In this document: positions 18,211 to 27,837 of the stretch, in pieces
How the letters are laid out: each line of letters starts with the position of its first letter
How positions within the stretch are numbered: the first letter of the stretch is position 1
From: Rippkaea orientalis PCC 8801
GTDB lineage: Bacteria; Cyanobacteriota; Cyanobacteriia; Cyanobacteriales; Microcystaceae
DNA: 64,000 nt
Assembly (NCBI RefSeq): GCF_000021805.1
Contig: NC_011726.1
Span: 1,798,001 to 1,862,000, forward strand
Direction of reading: 5' to 3'
Position numbers and translations under genes: made by a program
Notes under the pieces: model-generated
Database searches by the model: none
Told to the model about the DNA's origin: nothing
The model's input: the letters and a program-made list of their open reading frames with translations, nothing else

Positions 18211-18450
18211 TCACTGCGATCGTTTACTAGACGAATCTACTAAAGGTACGGGATCATAACCCCCTGGATGAAAAGGATGACAACGCAAAATCCGTTTAAT
18301 CGCCAAGCTACCCCCGTGTAAAACGCCAAATCTTTCAACTGCTTCTAGGGCATATTTTGAGCAAGTTGGTTGAAAGCGACAGCTTGGAGGAAAGAGGGGA
18401 GAAATGAAATTTCTATAGCCCTTAATTAGTACAATCAAAAGAGTTTTCAT
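18211..18450 (-). CDS. yidD: Membrane protein insertion efficiency factor YidD
   Basis: The 79-residue protein matches YidD. It has the amphipathic N-terminus [15 protein letters not shown], the Cys-bearing core [17 protein letters not shown] and [19 protein letters not shown]. YidD assists YidC-dependent insertion of inner-membrane proteins. All three family Cys positions are kept. It is not beside rnpA or yidC here. Confidence 0.95.
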   Translation of the reverse strand: MKTLLIVLIKGYRNFISPLFPPSCRFQPTCSKYALEAVERFGVLHGGSLAIKRILRCHPFHPGGYDPVPLVDSSSKRSQ

Positions 18451-18512
18451 CGTTTAACACAAATCCGACTAAAAAATAGGATAAACTAAGTTTAACCTTA
18501 ATAATAATCACT

Positions 18513-18935
18513 ATGGAACGCGGTCTTTTGTGGCTACCTTTATTAATTATGTTTTTGGGGTTAGCTTGGAGTGGCTGGAATGAATACCAAAAAATCGAAA
18601 CTTATCGTCAATGGGCAGAAAATTTTGATCAGGCAAAATATGATATTTATGCCATTATTGGCGTAAAAGACAAACAAATTACCTGGGGAAAACCAAGGCG
18701 ATCGCTACCCCAAAATTTACCCTCATTCTCCCTAGAAAATGTCACCAATATTCGCCTATTAGTCAACAATCAACCCGTAGAAATCAACGCTCTACCTACC
18801 AAAGGCAACCCTATCCTAGAATTTATCTTAACCTCAGATCAACCTTCTATTAAAATTCCTTTTACAGAAATTCCCCTAGCAGCAAAATGGTTAAGCTATT
18901 TAGAACAACTCAGGAATAGCCCCACTCAAAACTAA
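18513..18935 (+). CDS. Conserved cyanobacterial membrane-anchored hypothetical protein
   Basis: The 140-residue protein has one N-terminal membrane helix (about 3-22). The soluble part contains IIGVKDKQITWGKPRRS, then FSLENVTNIRLLVNNQPVE, which suggests a small beta-rich domain. I do not recognise a named family. The next gene on the same strand starts 56 bases later and encodes a lipoprotein, so both may act at the periplasmic side. Confidence 0.7.
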   Translation: MERGLLWLPLLIMFLGLAWSGWNEYQKIETYRQWAENFDQAKYDIYAIIGVKDKQITWGKPRRSLPQNLPSFSLENVTNIRLLVNNQPVEINALPTKGNPILEFILTSDQPSIKIPFTEIPLAAKWLSYLEQLRNSPTQN

Positions 18936-18991
18936 CTCGATTCGTTAGAATAAAAATAATTGATTTCTCCAGTATCCTTGCTGTTGCTATT

Positions 18992-20578
18992 ATGAAACTG
19001 GTCATCGCCCTTTTGAGTGTTACCGCGTTACTCAATAGTTGTGCTTACCCAAAACAAGCAATAGTCAACCCTGCTAACTGTCCCACTTCCCCCACCTCAC
19101 CCATTCCCTTCAAAATTAGTGCCGAAGAAGATTTTTACAACAATCTCCAAAGTCTTGCCATTATCACCACAGCAGATACCATCACCTTTCAAACCCTAAA
19201 ATACAATTTTACCTTCTGTCGCCCTAACCAAACTTGGATAGTGCAACCAGGAACCTATCAGCCGCCAGAACCTCCTCCAAAGGACTACGAAGCCGCCTTA
19301 ACTCGCTTGGGTGATCCCCCCTACGAAACCCTAGAATTAGACGGCAAATCCTATCAATATCGCGTTCTTCTCGATCCTAATCCCTTCCCCGATTTTAAAA
19401 CCGAACCAAAACAAGTTATTTTAGAACTGATTAAACCCGAACAAACTCAACCCCAACGTCAAACCCTTTATACCTTAAACCAAGTTAAAGCTAAACAAAT
19501 CGGGATTCAATTGGGTATTCCGACGATTACCGCCAGTGTTATCTATAAAAGTCGTCTGTATTGGTCAATTTCTCCCGAACAAGGGGAAGGGAATGGCGGA
19601 ATTGCTACTATCGTCAGTTATGACCCCAAAACCGATAAAATTACCTTAATTCAGCCTCCTCAATTAGCCCGACAACAAATTAATGATCTAGCGATCACTA
19701 AAGGTAAGCTTTTAGCAAGCGCAAAAAACTCGGATCAACTGATTTTTTGGATGGCCACGCAAATTAGTGGGGAAGGAAACCCCTATTTACCTGGAATGGG
19801 ACTGGTGGCCTACGATCCCTCTTCTAAGTCCCTCAAAGCTTACCACCATCGCAATAGTCCCCTAGTGGGGTCAATTCCCCGTCAGTTACACCTGGAAGAT
19901 CAAGTCCTTTGGGTCGGAACGGGGAACGGTATCTGTCAAATCCAATGGAAAACTATCGAAAATCCTCAAAGTTGGCAATGTTGGCGGTTTAGTCTCCAGG
20001 CAAAATACCCCAATCAACCGATTAACCTTTATCCCAGTCTGTTAGCGTCAACGGCAAAATCTGTATTAAATCCCAGTGAGACACCCGAAAGCAGAACCCT
20101 TGAAGTGTTATGGTGGTCTCCCCAAGATTATCAGACGACGAAGGGACGTTATGAAGTCGTCTATCACCCTGGATTTACCGTGACCTTGAAAGATAGGGGG
20201 GCAATGTCTTGGGCTGAATTTTATCATGATTCTCGTCCTTCCCAGAATTGGTATGCACCTGTTTATTGGGAAGGAAAGGATTGGCAATGGTCAGGCGATC
20301 GCTTTGTTCGTCCTTTTGATAGTGTTTCTCTTAATAGTTTTGGGGGGGGACCGACGGGAATTGCTAACTGGAATATCCCTCAGCAACAACGACCAGAAAT
20401 TTATGCCATGCGAGGAGATTTAAACTTAATTAAATTAACAAAAACTATCACTGAAGTTAACTATCATTCAGCTTGGATAGATGATAATTTATTAACCCCC
20501 TATTTAACGATTATTCCTCAAGAAAACCCACAAAAAGTTAAACAAGATCCTTTAGAGTTACTTTCTAAAAAACTATAA
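18992..20578 (+). CDS. Hypothetical lipoprotein, possibly beta-propeller
   Basis: The 528-residue protein begins with a lipoprotein signal peptide (lipobox LNSC, C17). Its body has recurring strand-rich segments such as SRLYWSISPEQGEGNGG, DQLIFWMATQISGEGN and DQVLWVGTGNGICQIQW, spaced as in a propeller, but I cannot assign a family. About 100 N-terminal residues form a separate domain. No catalytic motif is visible. Confidence 0.65.
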   Translation: MKLVIALLSVTALLNSCAYPKQAIVNPANCPTSPTSPIPFKISAEEDFYNNLQSLAIITTADTITFQTLKYNFTFCRPNQTWIVQPGTYQPPEPPPKDYEAALTRLGDPPYETLELDGKSYQYRVLLDPNPFPDFKTEPKQVILELIKPEQTQPQRQTLYTLNQVKAKQIGIQLGIPTITASVIYKSRLYWSISPEQGEGNGGIATIVSYDPKTDKITLIQPPQLARQQINDLAITKGKLLASAKNSDQLIFWMATQISGEGNPYLPGMGLVAYDPSSKSLKAYHHRNSPLVGSIPRQLHLEDQVLWVGTGNGICQIQWKTIENPQSWQCWRFSLQAKYPNQPINLYPSLLASTAKSVLNPSETPESRTLEVLWWSPQDYQTTKGRYEVVYHPGFTVTLKDRGAMSWAEFYHDSRPSQNWYAPVYWEGKDWQWSGDRFVRPFDSVSLNSFGGGPTGIANWNIPQQQRPEIYAMRGDLNLIKLTKTITEVNYHSAWIDDNLLTPYLTIIPQENPQKVKQDPLELLSKKL

Positions 20579-20612
20579 ATTTTCGATGGCTTAATTAAGT
20601 TTAAATTTCAAG

Positions 20613-20942
20613 ATGAATATCTTTAGATCTTTATTGTATTTCTTTTTTACAGGACTGTGCGAAATTGGTGGCGGCTATTTAGTATGGTTATGGTTAAAAG
20701 AAGGAAAAAGTATTAAATATGCTCTACTAGGTTGGGGACTTTTAATGTTATATGGTGTTTTACCTGCTTTACAAACAGCTAATTTTGGCAGAGTTTATAG
20801 TGCTTATGGAGGAGCATTTGTTATTTTTTCTCTATTGTGGGGTTGGAAAGTTGACCGTATTCCACCTGATTCTTATGATTGGTTAGGTACTCTGATTATT
20901 CTTATCGGAGCAAGTGTCATAATGTATGCACCGAGAAACTGA
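20613..20942 (+). CDS. YnfA/UPF0060 family small membrane protein
   Basis: The 109-residue protein has four membrane helices and the family motifs [32 protein letters not shown] and [20 protein letters not shown]0060 proteins are distantly related to small multidrug transporters; substrate is not established. Length is normal for the family. It follows the lipoprotein gene by 34 bases. Confidence 0.92.
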   Translation: MNIFRSLLYFFFTGLCEIGGGYLVWLWLKEGKSIKYALLGWGLLMLYGVLPALQTANFGRVYSAYGGAFVIFSLLWGWKVDRIPPDSYDWLGTLIILIGASVIMYAPRN

Positions 20943-21048
20943 TTATTGCTCTTAGATCTTAAGATAATTATAATTGTAGTAGATCAAGACACCTAATATG
21001 GTGTGTTACGATGGATTATTAAAGCCTAGTGAATTGACACAGCTAATT

Positions 21049-21112
21049 GGGTGCGTTACGACGGATTATTAAATCCTACTCATAGCAAAGATTATAGCCG
21101 TCTAACGCACTC
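21049..21112. repeat. 64-bp palindromic element, copy 1
   Basis: The ends GGTGCGTTACGACGG and CCGTCTAACGCACTC are inverted with small differences. The reverse complement is closely similar to 58965-59022. A partial direct copy of its left end lies at 20999-21022. The element sits between convergent genes. Confidence 0.6.
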
Positions 21113-21162
21113 TACACTAAATTTTAGCTGAAACAGTCCACGATGGTTAATTATTAAGTGAA

Positions 21163-22332
21163 TTAGTGATGATGATGCTGTCCATTATGATCATGATGAT
21201 GGTGATGATGATGATCATGATTGATATTTAATGATGCCATCGCTAAGGAAGGATTAACCGTTAAAGCTTCCTCATTCAATAAATCAGCAATGTGAGAATT
21301 TGCCCATTCTGCTGCCATTTTAACAAACTCTGGATGTTCATTAACACAGGCCATTTGAATGTATGTAACATCGGAACGTTTCTGACGTAAACCGTGAATG
21401 ATATGCTCGACATCTAAGAGGGTTTCGTGGTTTTCAGTAGCAAATCCAATGGGCATAAAGATGACTGCTTTTGCCCCTAAATCTAGCAGATTTTTAGCTG
21501 CTAATTCTGCATTGGGTTGTGTCCATTTAATCATAGGCGTTTGATGGTTTAACCAGCCCACAGAAATCAACGGATAACGATGAATTAATCGCTCTCTAAC
21601 TAACTCGTACAAGGCTTGACTTTCATCAATTCCAGAGGTAAAACCTTTGGCTTCGTGGGGACACCCATGATTCATTAAAACAATGCCAATTTGAGAGGGA
21701 AGATACTTATTAGCTAAACTTTCTGCTATTTTTTCTTCAACCATTTTTGCCATTAAATCGAGATAGCCAGGTTGATTATAAAATGAAGGAATATACCGTA
21801 ATCCTTTAACCCAATGTTCGGAGTCTTTGGGGATATTTCCTAATGCTTTATTCACCTGTTCTACTGCAATTCCACTGGTAAAAATCGAATCAACTACTAA
21901 CAGAGGATAAATTAATAGTTTCTCAAATCCTTGGGCTTGAATTTCGGCTAATACTTGATGGGGAAGAAAGGGTTTACAGAAGTTAAACGCCTTAAAAACT
22001 TGTACGCGATCGCCCCATTTTGCTTGTAATTCTCGCTCAATTCCAGCTCTTTGGTGTTCAAAAATATGATTATGGGGGGAAATAAAATGATCGTGCTGAT
22101 GCTGCCATTCATGTAGGTCAAAAATAGCTAATAATTTCGCTAATGGGGGATAAATCCACGTCGGAACGGGAGCAAATTTAGCGGTTAATAAATTTAATGC
22201 TTGTTCATTATAATTGGCAAAATCTTCGTAACTTTCTACCTCTCCATACCCCATCAGCAAAACTGCCACGCGATCGCTCTTTCTAGAACCATTAATAGAA
22301 TCTTGATGTATTTTTTCAGGAGTAGCAACCAT
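21163..22332 (-). CDS. Ferrochelatase-family protein with His-rich tail
   Basis: The protein is about 389 residues. The ATG at 22332 has GAGG six bases upstream and is chosen over a TTG at 22344. Ferrochelatase-type motifs are present: LLMGYGEVES at the start, MNHGCPHEAKGFTSGIDES (the metal-side His region) and FMPIGFATENHETLLDVE (the Glu of the HxETL motif). Unlike typical cyanobacterial HemH there is no C-terminal chlorophyll-binding helix. Instead it ends in a run rich in His and Asp (about 14 His in the last 20 residues), as in some nickel or cobalt chelatases. It may insert iron into protoporphyrin, or another metal into a different tetrapyrrole. Confidence 0.75.
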   Translation of the reverse strand: MVATPEKIHQDSINGSRKSDRVAVLLMGYGEVESYEDFANYNEQALNLLTAKFAPVPTWIYPPLAKLLAIFDLHEWQHQHDHFISPHNHIFEHQRAGIERELQAKWGDRVQVFKAFNFCKPFLPHQVLAEIQAQGFEKLLIYPLLVVDSIFTSGIAVEQVNKALGNIPKDSEHWVKGLRYIPSFYNQPGYLDLMAKMVEEKIAESLANKYLPSQIGIVLMNHGCPHEAKGFTSGIDESQALYELVRERLIHRYPLISVGWLNHQTPMIKWTQPNAELAAKNLLDLGAKAVIFMPIGFATENHETLLDVEHIIHGLRQKRSDVTYIQMACVNEHPEFVKMAAEWANSHIADLLNEEALTVNPSLAMASLNINHDHHHHHHHDHNGQHHHH

Positions 22333-22603
22333 ATTAAACCTCAAACAGTAAACAGTAATTAGTGAACAGTCAAAAAATTCTACCCATTCTCCCCACCCTC
22401 CCCTACCTTCCCCACTAAGATATCATCCCCTAGGGGGGCATAATCTGAAGATATGACAAAGATAAGAAATTGATCGTCTAAGGCCTGGAGAAAGTATGCG
22501 ACGATGGAGTGATAAGCATCGAACCAAAATTTTGTAACTTTTTGTTGCAGCAGTTAATAATTCTTAATGTTAAGATAGAACTGCGTATAACCGAGTAACG
22601 GAA

Positions 22604-23356
22604 ATGACAGCAATCGTGTTTGGAACATTACCCTTTCCCAACCAGAGTGGCGATCAGATCGTCAGCAAAGCCGTTAGTGCGGCGATCGCAGCGTTATTTA
22701 AGCGCACAGGCAAAATTCAAGCGACTGTGCGTGCAGAACCCGTGGCCAAGCTTTTACAAGGCAGCGTAGACGGATTTGACTTCATTGGCAACGGAATGCT
22801 GATGTACAATGGCCTACGGATTGAAGACATGGAATTGTATGTCCAAGCCGTTTCCATTGACTTCAGTGCTATTTTTAGCGGACAAGTCAAGCTAAGACAA
22901 CCGACTCAAGCGAGTATGCGGGTTGTTTTAACCGAAGAAGATTTAACTAACTCCTTTAATACTCCCTTTGTAGTGGAAAAGCTGCAAAAATTGCAGTATC
23001 AGGGACAGTCTCTGAATTTTAGCAACACCCAAATGCTCGTTAATGATGATAAGTCCTTAACCATTAAAACTCAAATTAGGTTAGGTAAAAGCACTGAAAC
23101 CATTGATCTTGATCTAACAGCACAATTAGAAGTCCAAGAACGACGTAAGTTACAGTTTGTTGAGGTTCACTATGGGGGAAATGAGCAGTCCCAATCGTTA
23201 GGAGAAGCCTTGATTGATCACGTCAATGATTTGCTAGACTTAGATAAATTTGCTTTAGATGGAACTCAACTGAGGGTTGATCGCGTCCGCATTCGTAACA
23301 AGCAAATTATCTTTTATGGGGTGGCTAAAATTAATCAGTTTCCCCAACGTAAATAA
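22604..23356 (+). CDS. DUF2993 family protein
   Basis: The 250-residue protein matches the cyanobacterial/actinobacterial DUF2993 (LmeA-like) family. It has VSKAVSAAIAALF, then EPVAKLLQGSVDGFDFIGNG and a run of alternating strands to FALDGTQLRVDRVRIRNKQI. Family members are tubular lipid-binding-like proteins. No signal peptide is evident. It lies 18 bases before the glycosyltransferase gene on the same strand, so the two are probably one transcript. Confidence 0.85.
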   Translation: MTAIVFGTLPFPNQSGDQIVSKAVSAAIAALFKRTGKIQATVRAEPVAKLLQGSVDGFDFIGNGMLMYNGLRIEDMELYVQAVSIDFSAIFSGQVKLRQPTQASMRVVLTEEDLTNSFNTPFVVEKLQKLQYQGQSLNFSNTQMLVNDDKSLTIKTQIRLGKSTETIDLDLTAQLEVQERRKLQFVEVHYGGNEQSQSLGEALIDHVNDLLDLDKFALDGTQLRVDRVRIRNKQIIFYGVAKINQFPQRK

Positions 23357-23374
23357 TTTAGATAGTAAGGAACC

Positions 23375-24574
23375 ATGACTAAACTTAGTCTTTGCATGAT
23401 TGTTAAGAATGAAGCCGAAAATTTACCACCGTGTTTAGAAAGCGTTAGAAATGTTGTTGATGAAATGGTGGTAATGGATACAGGATCAACGGATCAAACG
23501 GTAGAAATTGCTCAACAATTTGGTGCAAAAGTTCCTTACTTTGAATGGTGTAATGATTTTGCGATCGCTCGTAATGCGGCTCTTGATCATGTCACAGGAG
23601 ACTGGGTATTAATCTTAGATGCGGATGAGAGATTAAACCCCAATGTTGTCCCTCAACTCAAACAAGCCATCACCGATGAAAATAGTTTAGTCATCAATTT
23701 AGTGCGTCATGAAATTGGCGCATCTCAGTCTCCTTATTCTTTAGTTTCGCGGTTATTTCGGAAACATCCAGAGGTTGAGTTTTCCCGTCCCTATCATGCC
23801 ATTATTGATGATAGTGTTAGTGAATTGTTGAAAAAAGAAAGCCATTGGAAAATTGTTGATTTACCCGCGATCGCAGTTTTCCATTATGGTTATGATCCCC
23901 AAACCATTACCGCTTTGGATAAATATACCAAAGCGCAAAAATCAATGGAGGGATTTTTGGACAAAAATCCCAATGATCCCTACACTTGTAGTAAGTTAGG
24001 GGCACTATACTTACAAATTGGCAAGGAAAAAGACGGCATTAAATTACTCAAAAAAGGATTAAAATCCAATAAAGCTGATGCTCATGTTTTATTTGAATTA
24101 CATTATCATCTAGCTAATGCTTATACCCGTGAAAATGAATCAGAAAAGGCTATTAAGCACTACCAAAAAGCCATTGTTCAAGAAATCATGGCTCCCTTAA
24201 AATTAGGTGCTTATAATAATTTTGGAGTAGTATTACAAAGCATCGATGACTTTAAAAATGCTGCTAAAATGTACGAAACAACCCTACAAATTGATCCCAA
24301 TTTTATTACAGGCTATTATAATTTAGCCATGACCTTGAGTAGCATGGGACGCTTAGCAGATGCAGAAGCGGTTTATAATAAATTGCTCTCTCTAAGTCCT
24401 AATTATGCACCAGCCTATCAAAATTTAGGCGTTGTCTTATTTAAGTTAAAGAAATTACCTGAAAGTTCAGCCGCGTTTAAAAAAGCCATGAGTCTTTATG
24501 AATCGCAAAATTATCATCAAGAAGCGCAAAAACTCAAAGCTGGACTACAAGAATTAGGCATTTGGGAAGAGTAA
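23375..24574 (+). CDS. Family 2 glycosyltransferase with C-terminal TPR
   Basis: The 399-residue protein begins with a GT-A fold: LSLCMIVKNEAENLPPCLES, then VVMDTGSTDQT and the metal-binding DADE motif in WVLILDADERL. From about 195 onward are tetratricopeptide repeats (for example AYNNFGVVLQSIDDFKNAAKMYE and AYQNLGVVLFKLKKLPESSAAF). It probably transfers a sugar to a protein or surface polymer. Acceptor and donor are unknown. An SPBc2/SunS-like architecture without export signals suggests a cytoplasmic enzyme. Confidence 0.9.
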   Translation: MTKLSLCMIVKNEAENLPPCLESVRNVVDEMVVMDTGSTDQTVEIAQQFGAKVPYFEWCNDFAIARNAALDHVTGDWVLILDADERLNPNVVPQLKQAITDENSLVINLVRHEIGASQSPYSLVSRLFRKHPEVEFSRPYHAIIDDSVSELLKKESHWKIVDLPAIAVFHYGYDPQTITALDKYTKAQKSMEGFLDKNPNDPYTCSKLGALYLQIGKEKDGIKLLKKGLKSNKADAHVLFELHYHLANAYTRENESEKAIKHYQKAIVQEIMAPLKLGAYNNFGVVLQSIDDFKNAAKMYETTLQIDPNFITGYYNLAMTLSSMGRLADAEAVYNKLLSLSPNYAPAYQNLGVVLFKLKKLPESSAAFKKAMSLYESQNYHQEAQKLKAGLQELGIWEE

Positions 24575-24659
24575 TAGACCATTAGTGTCAACTGTCAAGA
24601 AACCAACAAGCTTTCATCCGTGCCGTAACCCACCAGATTATATTTTGTAACTAAACTAT

Positions 24660-24683
24660 AGGGGTCAACAGTTGTTGACCCCT
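24660..24683. terminator. Hairpin between convergent glycosyltransferase and rplL genes
   Basis: Perfect arms AGGGGTCAAC and GTTGACCCCT enclose the loop AGTT. It sits between two converging genes and could end transcription from either side, although the T-runs are weak. CGTAACCCACCAGATTA-like sequence just before it (24624-24640) is shared with 59011-59026. Confidence 0.55.
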
Positions 24684-24725
24684 AGCAAAAATCAAAAATG
24701 ACGGGTTTTTTAGACCCAATACATC

Positions 24726-25124
24726 TTACTTAACGCTGGCTTTAGCACCGGCTTCTTCAAGCTGCTTCTTAATGCTTTCGGCATCATCCTTGTTAGTGGC
24801 TTCCTTGATGGGTTTAGGCGCAGATTCAACGAGATCCTTAGCTTCCTTAAGACCTAAGCCAGTAATGGCACGAACGACCTTAAGAATCGCAATTTTCTTA
24901 TCAGCCGGAACATCTTCGAGAACCACATCAAATTCGGTTTTCTCTTCTTCAGGTTCAGCCGCCGCAGGAGCAGCCCCACCTGGAGCCATCATCATCATAC
25001 CACCGCCAACGGGAGCAGCAGCACTTACACCAAAAGCTTCTTCAATCTGTTTAACCAGTTCAGACGCTTCTAACAAGGTTAAAGATTTTAACTGTTCGAG
25101 AATTTGATCAGTTGCAGCAGACAT
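24726..25124 (-). CDS. rplL: 50S ribosomal protein bL12
   Basis: The 132-residue protein has the L7/L12 plan: N-terminal dimerisation domain ([21 protein letters not shown]), Ala/Gly/Pro hinge at about 38-60, and the factor-binding C-terminal domain ([34 protein letters not shown]). It forms the stalk with L10. It is the last gene of the rplJ-rplL pair, 72 bases after rplJ. Confidence 0.98.
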   Translation of the reverse strand: MSAATDQILEQLKSLTLLEASELVKQIEEAFGVSAAAPVGGGMMMMAPGGAAPAAAEPEEEKTEFDVVLEDVPADKKIAILKVVRAITGLGLKEAKDLVESAPKPIKEATNKDDAESIKKQLEEAGAKASVK

Positions 25125-25196
25125 GGTTTAGACTCCTTGATAATGAACAAAAAAAGTGGATAATTGAACAAACACAGTTAAGAGAAGGGCAGATGC

Positions 25197-25766
25197 TTAA
25201 GCAGCGTTGCCCTCTTCTTTGTTGGCGATCGCGTTGACGACACGACCCAAAGACCCAGGAACCTCGTTGATCCCCCGTGCCACGGACGAAGGCACTTCGT
25301 TGATCCCCACCGCCAACTTGGTAGCGATAGAGTTGAGCGCGCCCGCAATTTGAGCCATCAATTCTTCTTTTGACGGTAAATCAGCGATCGCTTTCACCTG
25401 GTCTTCATTCAGGGCTTGGCCTTGCATGACACCACCGCGAAACTCGGTTTTTTTGGTGTCTTTCTTAAAGCCTTGGTAAGCCCTAACCGCGCCCCCTACG
25501 TCGTCTTTAACGAGGACAAAGGCCGATGATCCCGTTAAAAATTGGGTCATCGGTTGCCAATTGTCGTCCTCTTGTACGGCCATCTCCATAAAGGTGTTTT
25601 TCGTCACCTTACAGATCGATCCCGTGGGACGTAGGCGGTTACGCAGTTCGGTGATTTCAGAGACCGATAGCCCCTGATAATCAATGACAAAGGCCAATTG
25701 CGCGTCACTCAAGAGTTCCTTGAGATCGGCGATGACGGCCGCTTTGTTGTCTCGGGTTCTTCCCAT
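25197..25766 (-). CDS. rplJ: 50S ribosomal protein uL10
   Basis: The 189-residue protein has the L10 core (DLKELLSDAQLAFVIDYQGLSVSEITELR, then RPTGSICKVTKNT) and a C-terminal helix that carries L12 dimers. The tail has a repeated INEVPSSVARGINEVPGSLGR segment. It is preceded by a 244-base leader with stable structure, the usual site of L10-L12 feedback control. Confidence 0.98.
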   Translation of the reverse strand: MGRTRDNKAAVIADLKELLSDAQLAFVIDYQGLSVSEITELRNRLRPTGSICKVTKNTFMEMAVQEDDNWQPMTQFLTGSSAFVLVKDDVGGAVRAYQGFKKDTKKTEFRGGVMQGQALNEDQVKAIADLPSKEELMAQIAGALNSIATKLAVGINEVPSSVARGINEVPGSLGRVVNAIANKEEGNAA

Positions 25767-25779
25767 TAGCTGTTTTCAC

Positions 25780-26000
25780 CTCCTGTTTTTGGGATTTTTG
25801 ACTTATTGGCAAAAAAATAACCCCTAAGCATTGCGCCGGGGCTGAGGTCGGGCAAACACAGGACAAAAAAGCAGACTAAAGTCCCTTTTTCTCCCTATTG
25901 TTTACCTTTCATCAGGCCTCAACCTCGGCAGGACATTAAGCAAATTGCCCCTGCTGTCTACGGCGTAAGCCAAACAAGCATTTAGTTGTCGTGGGTTATT
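25780..26000 (-). promoter_or_regulatory. Probable L10 (rplJ) leader RNA
   Basis: The 244-base gap between rplA and rplJ has no gene and is GC-richer than other gaps. It can pair segments such as GCAGGGGCAATT with complementary stretches, and ends near GCCCCGGCGCAATGC just before rplJ. In many bacteria this position holds the L10 leader, which the L10-L12 complex binds to repress rplJL. The assignment rests on position and structure potential, not on a fold calculation. Confidence 0.55.
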
Positions 26001-26010
26001 TTGTCATCAA

Positions 26011-26727
26011 TCAAACCTCTGTCAATTTTAGATCCCGTAGCGCGTTGATATCCACCGCGATAGAGGGTCCCATCGAAGCAGAAACAAACACACTGCGCCA
26101 GTAACGCCCCTTGGCACCAGAAGGACGGTTACGGTCTACGGTTTCTTGAAGAGCCTTGAGATTGGCCAATAAGTCTTCGGGGGTAAACGATGCCTTACCA
26201 AACATAACATGAACAATCCCTGTTCTGTCAGCCCGAAATTCTAATTTTCCGGCTTTAAATTCGGTGATCGCATTGGTGAGATCCGCCGTTACCGTTCCCC
26301 CCTTGGGAGAAGGCATCAAGCCGCGAGGTCCCAACAACCGCCCTAATTTCGCTACCTTGGGCATCATGTCGGGGGTGGCAATGAGTACCTCGAAATCCAT
26401 CATTCCCTTGAAAATTTCTTCGATTAATTCCTCAGACCCCACAATATCGGCTCCGGCATTGTTGGCTTCTTGGACTTTTTCCCCTCTGGCAATGACGGCG
26501 ACGCGCACTTCTTGGCCGGTTCCTTTGGGTAAGGAGACGGTAGTCCGCAATTGTTGGTCGGTGTATTTGGGATCAATTCCTAAACGAATGTGGGCTTCAG
26601 CCGATTCATTAAATTTTGCCGTTGCCGTTTCTTTAAGCAGTTGCAGGGCTTCTAACGGTGCATAGGTTTGGTTTTGATCGACTTTTGCCAGGGCTTCTTT
26701 GAAGCGTTTTGACAGTTTTTTGGGCAT
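26011..26727 (-). CDS. rplA: 50S ribosomal protein uL1
   Basis: The 238-residue protein is full length for L1, with [24 protein letters not shown], the [22 protein letters not shown] signature and [13 protein letters not shown] near the end. L1 binds 23S rRNA at the L1 stalk and can repress its own operon with L11. It follows rplK by 54 bases. Confidence 0.98.
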   Translation of the reverse strand: MPKKLSKRFKEALAKVDQNQTYAPLEALQLLKETATAKFNESAEAHIRLGIDPKYTDQQLRTTVSLPKGTGQEVRVAVIARGEKVQEANNAGADIVGSEELIEEIFKGMMDFEVLIATPDMMPKVAKLGRLLGPRGLMPSPKGGTVTADLTNAITEFKAGKLEFRADRTGIVHVMFGKASFTPEDLLANLKALQETVDRNRPSGAKGRYWRSVFVSASMGPSIAVDINALRDLKLTEV

Positions 26728-26781
26728 TGTTTTCTCCTAGGGTCAATAACGAAGCAAAGCCTCTCCCCTAATCTGTGTTTT

Positions 26782-27207
26782 TTACTCTTTGATGGTCACA
26801 CCCATGTTACGGGCGGTTCCGGCAACAATTTTCATGGCCGCTTCAATGTCGTTGGCATTGAGGTCGGGCATTTTGGTTTGGGCAATTTCCCGTAATTGGT
26901 CTTGGGTAATGCTGCCTACCTTGGTTTTATTGGGCTGGTTAGAGCCTCGTTCCACTCCGGCGGCTTTACGGATTAAAACCGAAGCGGGGGGCGTTTTTAG
27001 GACAAAGGTAAAGCTTCGATCCTCGAAGACGGAAATTTCAACGGGGATCACCATTCCGGCTTGATCGGCGGTTTTTGCGTTATATTCTTTGCAAAACGCC
27101 ATAATATTGACCCCATGTTGACCCAAGGCTGGACCAACGGGCGGGGCGGGGTTCGCCTTCCCCGCAGGGAGGGCGAGTTTGATCATTGCAACAACTTTTT
27201 TGGCCAT
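26782..27207 (-). CDS. rplK: 50S ribosomal protein uL11
   Basis: The 141-residue protein has the L11 signature [20 protein letters not shown], the Pro-rich N-domain and the RNA-binding C-domain ([12 protein letters not shown] end). It sits at the GTPase-associated centre. It starts three bases after nusG, so the two are translationally close. Confidence 0.98.
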
Positions 27208-27210
27208 CGC

Positions 27211-27837
27211 TTAGTTTAGTTTCTCAATTTGGTTAAATTCGAGCTCGACGGGAGTGTCTCGCCCGAAGATGGAGAGTAGGGCTCTTAGTTTACCCCGTTC
27301 GGGGCTCACTTCTACCACTTCTCCTTCAAAGTCTTTAAACGGTCCTGAGAGTACCATAATTTTATCTCCCACCATGGTGTCAATTTTGACGACGGGTTCT
27401 TGGACTTCTGATTGTTTAAAGATTCGTTCGATTTCCCCTGGACTTAGGGGGACGGGTCTGACGTGCCCGCGCCCCCTGCCTGTGCCGCGACTTTGTTCTG
27501 CCCCGACGAAGTTAATGACGTGGGGAGTATTTTTGACGACTTGCCAGGCATCATCGTCCATGATCATTCTCACCAGGACGTAACCGGGGAAAACTTTTTC
27601 TTCTCCGTGTTGACGGGACCCGTCTTTGCGGACTTTGATGGTGGGGGTTTTGGGAATTTGGACTTGTAAGATCCGATCAGCAACATCTAAGGTATGAATG
27701 CGTTGCTCTAAGTTCGTTTTCACCCGTTTTTCGCAGCCTGATGCCACTTGAACGGCATACCAACGGGCCGTTTTTGGGGCTTCTTGACCTTGTTCTGATT
27801 GCTGTAATTCAGGTGATTGATCTTGGGCAAAAGTCAT
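27211..27837 (-). CDS. nusG: Transcription termination/antitermination factor NusG
   Basis: The protein is 208 residues from the ATG at 27837; an upstream frame extension lies inside secE. The NGN domain (ARWYAVQVASGCEKRVKTNLEQR, then FPGYVLVRM) is followed by a KOW domain (GDKIMVLSGPFKDFEGEVVE). It links RNA polymerase with the ribosome or Rho. The start codon overlaps the secE stop as TAATG, indicating translational coupling. Confidence 0.97.
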   Translation of the reverse strand: MTFAQDQSPELQQSEQGQEAPKTARWYAVQVASGCEKRVKTNLEQRIHTLDVADRILQVQIPKTPTIKVRKDGSRQHGEEKVFPGYVLVRMIMDDDAWQVVKNTPHVINFVGAEQSRGTGRGRGHVRPVPLSPGEIERIFKQSEVQEPVVKIDTMVGDKIMVLSGPFKDFEGEVVEVSPERGKLRALLSIFGRDTPVELEFNQIEKLN

